Below, piece by piece: positions 59,089 through 64,000 of a stretch of DNA of 64,000 nucleotides. The position numbers and the translations under genes were made by a program. Location of the stretch: NCBI GenBank assembly GCA_947455215.1, contig CANGNA010000004.1, positions 38,306 to 102,305 of the forward strand. The letters run 5' to 3'. Every line of letters starts with the position of its first letter. Positions within the stretch are counted from its first letter, which is position 1. A model generated the notes under the pieces. The model had not been told where the DNA came from, searched no databases, and was given only the letters and a program-made list of their open reading frames with translations. Origin of the DNA: Chitinophagaceae bacterium. GTDB taxonomy: Bacteria; Bacteroidota; Bacteroidia; Chitinophagales; Chitinophagaceae.

Positions 59089-61389
59089 TTAGTAAACTAC
59101 CAGTTTCTGAGTTTTTGTCTGGCTGCCGGTAGTAGCCTGCACCATGTAGATACCCTTAACGCTGATAGCTGTCTGAGGTATTTCGATGCGTGCTTCGCCG
59201 CCTGCGATCTGCTGGCTTGTAGTGTATACTACTTTGCCGGTAACATCACTAACAACGATCTTAGCAGTAGTGTTGTCTGCATCCTTAACAACAACATACG
59301 CATTGTTGCTTGTTGGGTTAGGCACAACCAATACATCAGGACCAGCAGTGTGTACATCTTCAACACCTGCAGGGTACTGGCTGAAATGCAGCCTGTCCAT
59401 GTAGAAGTTGTTGCCTGTGCTGATCTGGTAACCATTGTGGTCAACGCCAGGGATATAACGGAAACGGAACACAACATAAGACTGACGGGCAGTAGTAGGT
59501 ATGCTGTATGTCCTTGGCTTCCAGTCGTCCTGTGAAAGTGGAGCGTAAGCTACAGACAGGGCACCCTTATTGATGAGGTCGCTCTTGGTCATAGTAGCCA
59601 GTGAAAGCCATGTTTTACCGTGATCCAGTGAATAAGAGATCAGCATGGTATCGTTGATATCGAGTGCGTTGCTTGACCTTGATGCAGCCGAAGTATAGAA
59701 GTTCATGTTACAAGCGCCACTTGCGAAAGAAGTAAGATCGTAAGGGATGCTGTAGAAGTCATCAAAGTCGCCCTGTGGTGTACCATATACGGGGAAGATA
59801 CCCATAGAAGTGTTCACACGAGAATCGTAACCGGTGTACATCATAGAATGGTTGTCGTACAGACCAACACCGCTATGCTGCCATTTGAATTCGTTGTTGA
59901 AGTAGTTGAATATAGGCCAGTGGCTGAAATCACCATCAACATTATTGAATTCCTCGAAGGCGCCAAGAGCCGGAGTAGCTGTAGGGCTAGATACATATAT
60001 CTTCTTAATTGTATCCATACCAACACCTGAGTTATTACCGGTAGCAGCCATTTGCACAGATACCCAACCTTCTTCAGAGAAATTGTTAGTTACGAAGGTA
60101 TTGTAGTTAGGATTAGTAACAGTATTGGTTGGCGTAGATGCACCCTTGTCGAAAGTCCAGGTAAGGCTTGTAACGGTATCCCTCCAAGTCTTGTTGATGA
60201 ACTTGAGGTCGGTACCGGGGCAAGTAAAGTACTGCATTTTATTACCTGTAGGGTTAATTGCGTAGAAGTCTGGCTTAGGCACCATGTCTGGGCGAGGATC
60301 AAGCGCACCTGTCAAAACCAGGTTAGCAGAGTCGCACAGATTCCTGCGATGACCTACATCAGAACCCAGTGCAGCCCTCATACGAGCAACCTGTCCTTTA
60401 GTGAACATCACTTCGCAATCAGAGTAGTCCATGATGTTCTGCGCATTGGCAGTATCAGGATAATTTACCAGAGAGTCAACCTGGAAGCTATCAATAATAT
60501 TAGGAGGTGTCATTGTGTCATACACGTAATGCCACGGATGGTATATCTTAAAATAGTTAGTAGCACAAGTAGTATCGTACAATACACAACCACTTGGGTG
60601 ACCGATCGTTGGCGGGGTGTCATCTACCTGGTCATCACCACATGCGCCGGCAGTACCTGCACCGGCACCGCTGCTGTTCCATACGTGGTACAGGCTGAAG
60701 TAGTGACCAGATTCGTGCTCGATAGTGCTACCATCGCCGATAAATGCAGCTGCACAGATAACACCATCGTAGTAAGGGCGATAGTCGTAATCTGAAGGGA
60801 ACTGCGCGTAAGCGAGTACAGTACCACCAGCAATAGCACGGCCGATCACGTTCTCGAACCAGATATTGTAATAGCTTGATGGTGCCCACTGGTCGATCTT
60901 CGCATAATCGTCCTTACCATAAGTGAGGTAAGTGAACCTGCGGGTGATACCCGTAGTTGTCTGACCAAACGGATCTTTAGTTGCGAGGTGGAAACGAATG
61001 TTTGCCTTACCTACATATTTCTTAAAAGGAGCTATGACAACAGATGTATCGTAGTTAAGCGAATAAGTGTTATTCATCCTCTTAACAAGATTATAAACAG
61101 CATCATCGGTCAGATAATCGATAGAGCCATAAGCGTGCTGAATATGCACAACAACAGGAACGTCGATGATAGTATCTGTACCGATTATTGTACGGTTCAG
61201 GGTACGAACATCCATACCGGCCAGCGTGCGGCTGATCGACTCGTTGAACTGCTTTTCGCTTTCAGCCAATTTCGGATTTTCCTTCAGGTACTGCCTGTGT
61301 ATCACATCAGTAGCACATTTTTCCTGGGCGAAAGCACTGCCTGTAAAGAGTGCTGCTGCCAGCAGGAACAGGGAAGTAGTTTTTTTCAT
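59089..61389 (-). CDS. M43-type (pappalysin/cytophagalysin) metalloprotease with T9SS type A sorting domain
   Basis: With the ATG at 61389 the protein has 766 residues: a signal peptide (about 1-22, ending SAFAQ), a propeptide and the catalytic domain with the zinc motif HESGHYFSLYH at residues 225-235, an extended HExxHxxxxxH site. NIMDYSDCEVMFTKGQVARM is the conserved Met-turn region. A PKD-like module, a jelly-roll-like domain with FYMDRLHFSQ and the sorting domain (VVPNPTSNNAYV, VSDVTGKVVY, GIYMVQATTG) follow. It is secreted by T9SS. The paralog at 61675-63897 has the same layout. Confidence 0.93.
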   Translation of the reverse strand: MKKTTSLFLLAAALFTGSAFAQEKCATDVIHRQYLKENPKLAESEKQFNESISRTLAGMDVRTLNRTIIGTDTIIDVPVVVHIQHAYGSIDYLTDDAVYNLVKRMNNTYSLNYDTSVVIAPFKKYVGKANIRFHLATKDPFGQTTTGITRRFTYLTYGKDDYAKIDQWAPSSYYNIWFENVIGRAIAGGTVLAYAQFPSDYDYRPYYDGVICAAAFIGDGSTIEHESGHYFSLYHVWNSSGAGAGTAGACGDDQVDDTPPTIGHPSGCVLYDTTCATNYFKIYHPWHYVYDTMTPPNIIDSFQVDSLVNYPDTANAQNIMDYSDCEVMFTKGQVARMRAALGSDVGHRRNLCDSANLVLTGALDPRPDMVPKPDFYAINPTGNKMQYFTCPGTDLKFINKTWRDTVTSLTWTFDKGASTPTNTVTNPNYNTFVTNNFSEEGWVSVQMAATGNNSGVGMDTIKKIYVSSPTATPALGAFEEFNNVDGDFSHWPIFNYFNNEFKWQHSGVGLYDNHSMMYTGYDSRVNTSMGIFPVYGTPQGDFDDFYSIPYDLTSFASGACNMNFYTSAASRSSNALDINDTMLISYSLDHGKTWLSLATMTKSDLINKGALSVAYAPLSQDDWKPRTYSIPTTARQSYVVFRFRYIPGVDHNGYQISTGNNFYMDRLHFSQYPAGVEDVHTAGPDVLVVPNPTSNNAYVVVKDADNTTAKIVVSDVTGKVVYTTSQQIAGGEARIEIPQTAISVKGIYMVQATTGSQTKTQKLVVY

Positions 61390-61674
61390 TTGCAAAAATT
61401 AAGAAATTCGAAGTTTAGTAAATTCTGTCCGTTATAAACAAACGCCGGTAAATGTTACCAAAATGTATTGTCTACGTTAAATAAGACGAAACATTTTAGC
61501 TAAACCTTGGGTTAGATAGAAAATATTTTTTTATCCAATATCCACCAGCAAGCCTGCTTTATATAAACGGACGTAAAAATAACACTTTTTTAATCGTTTG
61601 TGATGGTATTCGTTAAAAATCATTTAATTGGATCTTCACTTATACCCATTTTACCCCCAACCCTTTATCGGCAA
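61390..61674. other. AT-rich spacer between the two M43 genes
   Basis: No gene, hairpin with a T run or known repeat is visible. It must hold the promoter of the downstream M43 gene, but no exact TAnnTTTG stands at a usual distance; TAATTTTTG at about 61392-61400 on the minus strand has one extra base. Confidence 0.45.
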
Positions 61675-63897
61675 TTAATATACGACCAGCTTTTCGGTAG
61701 ACTGGGCGCCATCGACGATAGCTGTAACTACGTATATACCTGCTGCGGGCGTTGCACTGCGAGACACATCGAAACGAACCTCGCTACCGGGGGTAGCTGA
61801 CTGAGTTGACTGGAACACTACCCTACCGGTGATGTCCTTGATCACCACCTGGGCCATGCCATCATTGCCAGCATTTACCAACACCTGGCAACCATTATTG
61901 GCCGGGTTAGGCATCAGTTTCAGCGTGCCATTGGAGGTAGCCATATCTGCCACACCCGCAGGGAAGCCTTCCAGCTTTACATTGTCCAGGTAGAAGTTGT
62001 TACCTGTATTGCCGGGCCAATAGCGGAACCTGAAGTAAGTATTGGCTGTGCAGTAAGATGCAGGTATCTGTACACCACGGGCTACCCACTGCGTAGGCAA
62101 TGTAGGTACGAATTCGCTGGTCTTCAAACCATTATTAGCCAGGGTACCGCGCTTGTAACCGATCAATTTCGTCCACCTTACACCACCGTTGGTAGAGGCA
62201 TCGATCTCGAGAGAGTCGCCAACAGGACCGGAAACACCGGAGCTAGAAGACGAAGCTGCCGCAGTTTTGAAATTGAGATAGAAAGTAGAGCCTGTAGTAA
62301 GATTGAACGCAGGAGTGAACAGATCGTCATGATCGCCCAACGGAGTGGCTACCTGCTTATTGGTAGTATCGCGGGAGCGGTAACGGATACAGGCATTGTC
62401 GCCATCGTAGCTGGCACCTGTGTAATACTGCCACTGGTACTGATTTTCGAAGTAGTTGAATATAGGCCAGTTATCTATAGAAGATGGTGTGCTGAACGAC
62501 TGAACGTAGCCGAGGCCACCTGCGGTAGCTGTATCAGCTACATATACAGCATGCGTGTTCACGATCGTATCGCGGCCGGAATTAGCGTTAGCAATGAGCG
62601 TAGTGGTAACCCAGCCTGTAGTGCTGAATGAGTTGCTGACGATAGAAGGAGATGTGGATGTTGCAGTGGCAGCGCTGTTAGAGAACGTCCAGCTAACATC
62701 GGTGATCGTATCGTTCCAGCTACGGTTGCGGAAAGTGAAATTGGCACCGCTGGTTTTAGACAGGAATACGGTACGATAATCTGTAGCTACACCAGCACCG
62801 GTAGCGCGCTCTACAGAGAAATCGGCAATGGGTGCCAGGTCTGGCATTGGTGCCAGTGCGCCGGTAGCAGCCAGGTTAGCCGTAGTTATCAGGTTGTTCC
62901 TGCTGGCAGTAGTAGCGGTGAGGGCATTCCTCATGCGTACGCACTGACCTATGGTGAACATACGCTGGCAATACGTGTAATCCATGATGTTCTGTGCATT
63001 GGCAGTATCCGGATAGTCGACCAGAGAGTCGCCTACACCACCCGCAGGGGTGTAGTGCTTTACATAGCCGGTAGCACAGTTGGTATCGAACAGGGCACCT
63101 GGAGAGCAACCAACCGGGTTGTGGCCCTTAGTCGGCGGGGTATCATCCACCTGGTCGTTACCGCAGGCCACATCAGGGTTATTGGTATTGCCCCATACGT
63201 GCTGGAGGTTGAGCACGTGGCCTATTTCGTGCGGTATGGCCATATCGTAGTTGATGTAGGTATACAAGCCTATAACACCATCGTAATAAGGCATGAACGC
63301 GGCAGAAGACGGATAATAGGCATATGCAGCAGCACCGGTAGAGGCTGCGCCAAATGTGTTGATGAACCACAGGTTGATATACTTGTTTTGCGGCCACTGG
63401 CCTATCTTGGCCTGGTCGTCGCCATTACCGGTAAGGTAAGAGTGGTGATGCACCACGCCCTTTGTAGGCTTACCAGCAGGATCGATAGTGGCCAGGTGCA
63501 GCCTGATGCGGGCGTTACCTACATATTTTTTGAACGGGGCTATAACATTGGCAGTATCTGAAGTGTTCCCGCAAACATATATCTGCGCCCAGTATTTTAC
63601 CGCATTATATATTACATCGTCGGACAGGTATTCTACGCCGTAATCGTGCACCACATGTATCACCAGCGGCACATCGAAGGTAGTGGTATCGCTGGCGCTG
63701 AGGGTTGTTTTATTGAACCCGCTTTGCGCCACAGCTGCCGCTATCTGTTCTTCGAAGCGCTGCTCGTACTGCAGTATCTCCGGGTGTTGTTTTACTGTCT
63801 CCCAATATACCTTGTCTGAAGCACAGGGCTCCTGCGCGTGAGCTGCGCCGGCGATACAGAACATAGCGGCGAGCGCAACTGAAAACCTTCTGAACAT
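61675..63897 (-). CDS. M43-type metalloprotease with T9SS type A sorting domain (paralog)
   Basis: The 740-residue protein has a signal peptide (about residues 1-22, ending GAAHAQ) and the zinc motif HEIGHVLNLQH at residues 223-233. DDTPPTKGHNPVGC and NIMDYTYCQRMFTIGQCVRM are close to the neighbour at 59089-61389, as are the domain order and the C-terminal sorting domain (LMPNPANNGCQV, IKDITGRVVFQ, GIYVVTA). It is probably the result of a tandem duplication followed by marked divergence. It should act on proteins outside the cell. Confidence 0.93.
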   Translation of the reverse strand: MFRRFSVALAAMFCIAGAAHAQEPCASDKVYWETVKQHPEILQYEQRFEEQIAAAVAQSGFNKTTLSASDTTTFDVPLVIHVVHDYGVEYLSDDVIYNAVKYWAQIYVCGNTSDTANVIAPFKKYVGNARIRLHLATIDPAGKPTKGVVHHHSYLTGNGDDQAKIGQWPQNKYINLWFINTFGAASTGAAAYAYYPSSAAFMPYYDGVIGLYTYINYDMAIPHEIGHVLNLQHVWGNTNNPDVACGNDQVDDTPPTKGHNPVGCSPGALFDTNCATGYVKHYTPAGGVGDSLVDYPDTANAQNIMDYTYCQRMFTIGQCVRMRNALTATTASRNNLITTANLAATGALAPMPDLAPIADFSVERATGAGVATDYRTVFLSKTSGANFTFRNRSWNDTITDVSWTFSNSAATATSTSPSIVSNSFSTTGWVTTTLIANANSGRDTIVNTHAVYVADTATAGGLGYVQSFSTPSSIDNWPIFNYFENQYQWQYYTGASYDGDNACIRYRSRDTTNKQVATPLGDHDDLFTPAFNLTTGSTFYLNFKTAAASSSSSGVSGPVGDSLEIDASTNGGVRWTKLIGYKRGTLANNGLKTSEFVPTLPTQWVARGVQIPASYCTANTYFRFRYWPGNTGNNFYLDNVKLEGFPAGVADMATSNGTLKLMPNPANNGCQVLVNAGNDGMAQVVIKDITGRVVFQSTQSATPGSEVRFDVSRSATPAAGIYVVTAIVDGAQSTEKLVVY

Positions 63898-64000
63898 GTT
63901 GTTTATGTAATTATTATGTTTTTAAAGCGCCGTGAAGTTAAGGCCAAAACACATACGATGGGTTATTGTTTGCCACATATGACATTTATAATGGCTCAAT

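Overview
The window reads as chromosomal DNA of a Bacteroidota bacterium, most likely a member of the Chitinophagaceae or a close relative. Several things support this: type IX secretion (T9SS) sorting domains of both the gliding-motility C-terminal type and the Por-secretion type A, a PorP/SprF-like protein, an ExbB-ExbD-ExbD-TonB operon, secreted M13, S9 and M43 peptidases, and start regions carrying the Bacteroidota sigma signature TAnnTTTG, in several cases with a TTG 18 to 21 bases upstream. Genes lie on both strands in short operons. I see no rRNA, tRNA, CRISPR array, prophage, insertion sequence or transposase gene.

Layout. 1-2.1 kb: the end of a T9SS cargo gene, a PorP/SprF-like protein and an RprY-like response regulator. 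2.4-7.3 kb: a lipid A type acyltransferase, two small genes of unknown function bracketed by hairpin repeats, then an overlapping set encoding a hexapeptide acyltransferase, a polysaccharide flippase and an inward-rectifier potassium channel. 7.8-14.6 kb: a YfhO membrane protein and a 1309-residue T9SS adhesin-like protein. 14.8-30 kb: mostly housekeeping genes (dnaG, ruvX, radC, xth, an RluA-type pseudouridine synthase, tatA, a lytic transglycosylase, an ABC-F ATPase), two facing TlpA-type thioredoxins, an orphan CdiI-like immunity gene and a very small Lys/Thr/Glu-repeat secreted protein. 30-43 kb: an AT-rich orphan gene, a MarR-universal stress protein operon facing a 1-Cys peroxiredoxin, dipeptidyl peptidase IV, an M13 peptidase, two T9SS cargo proteins and tryptophan 2,3-dioxygenase. 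43-53 kb: small genes, der, a 57-codon antitoxin-like ORF, rimO, an ArsR-AHSA1 pair, a saccharopine dehydrogenase relative, a hotdog thioesterase and two glycosyltransferases. 53-64 kb: the ExbB/ExbD/TonB operon, a fatty acid desaturase, an amidohydrolase and two paralogous M43 metalloproteases with T9SS sorting domains.

Many of the genes serve the cell envelope. TonB/ExbBD energises outer-membrane import, PorP/SprF and the T9SS domains belong to protein export and surface attachment, and the flippase, acyltransferases and glycosyltransferases build surface glycans and lipids. The most unusual material is in the intergenic DNA: several families of short hairpin elements that keep their architecture while their stem sequences change in a paired way, one of them interrupted by a second palindromic repeat. 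I also found two candidate autoregulatory operators (MarR and ArsR) and three promoters placed so close to the start codon that their mRNAs should be almost leaderless. I did not find a convincing multi-gene system of an unknown kind; the repeat families are the best lead.
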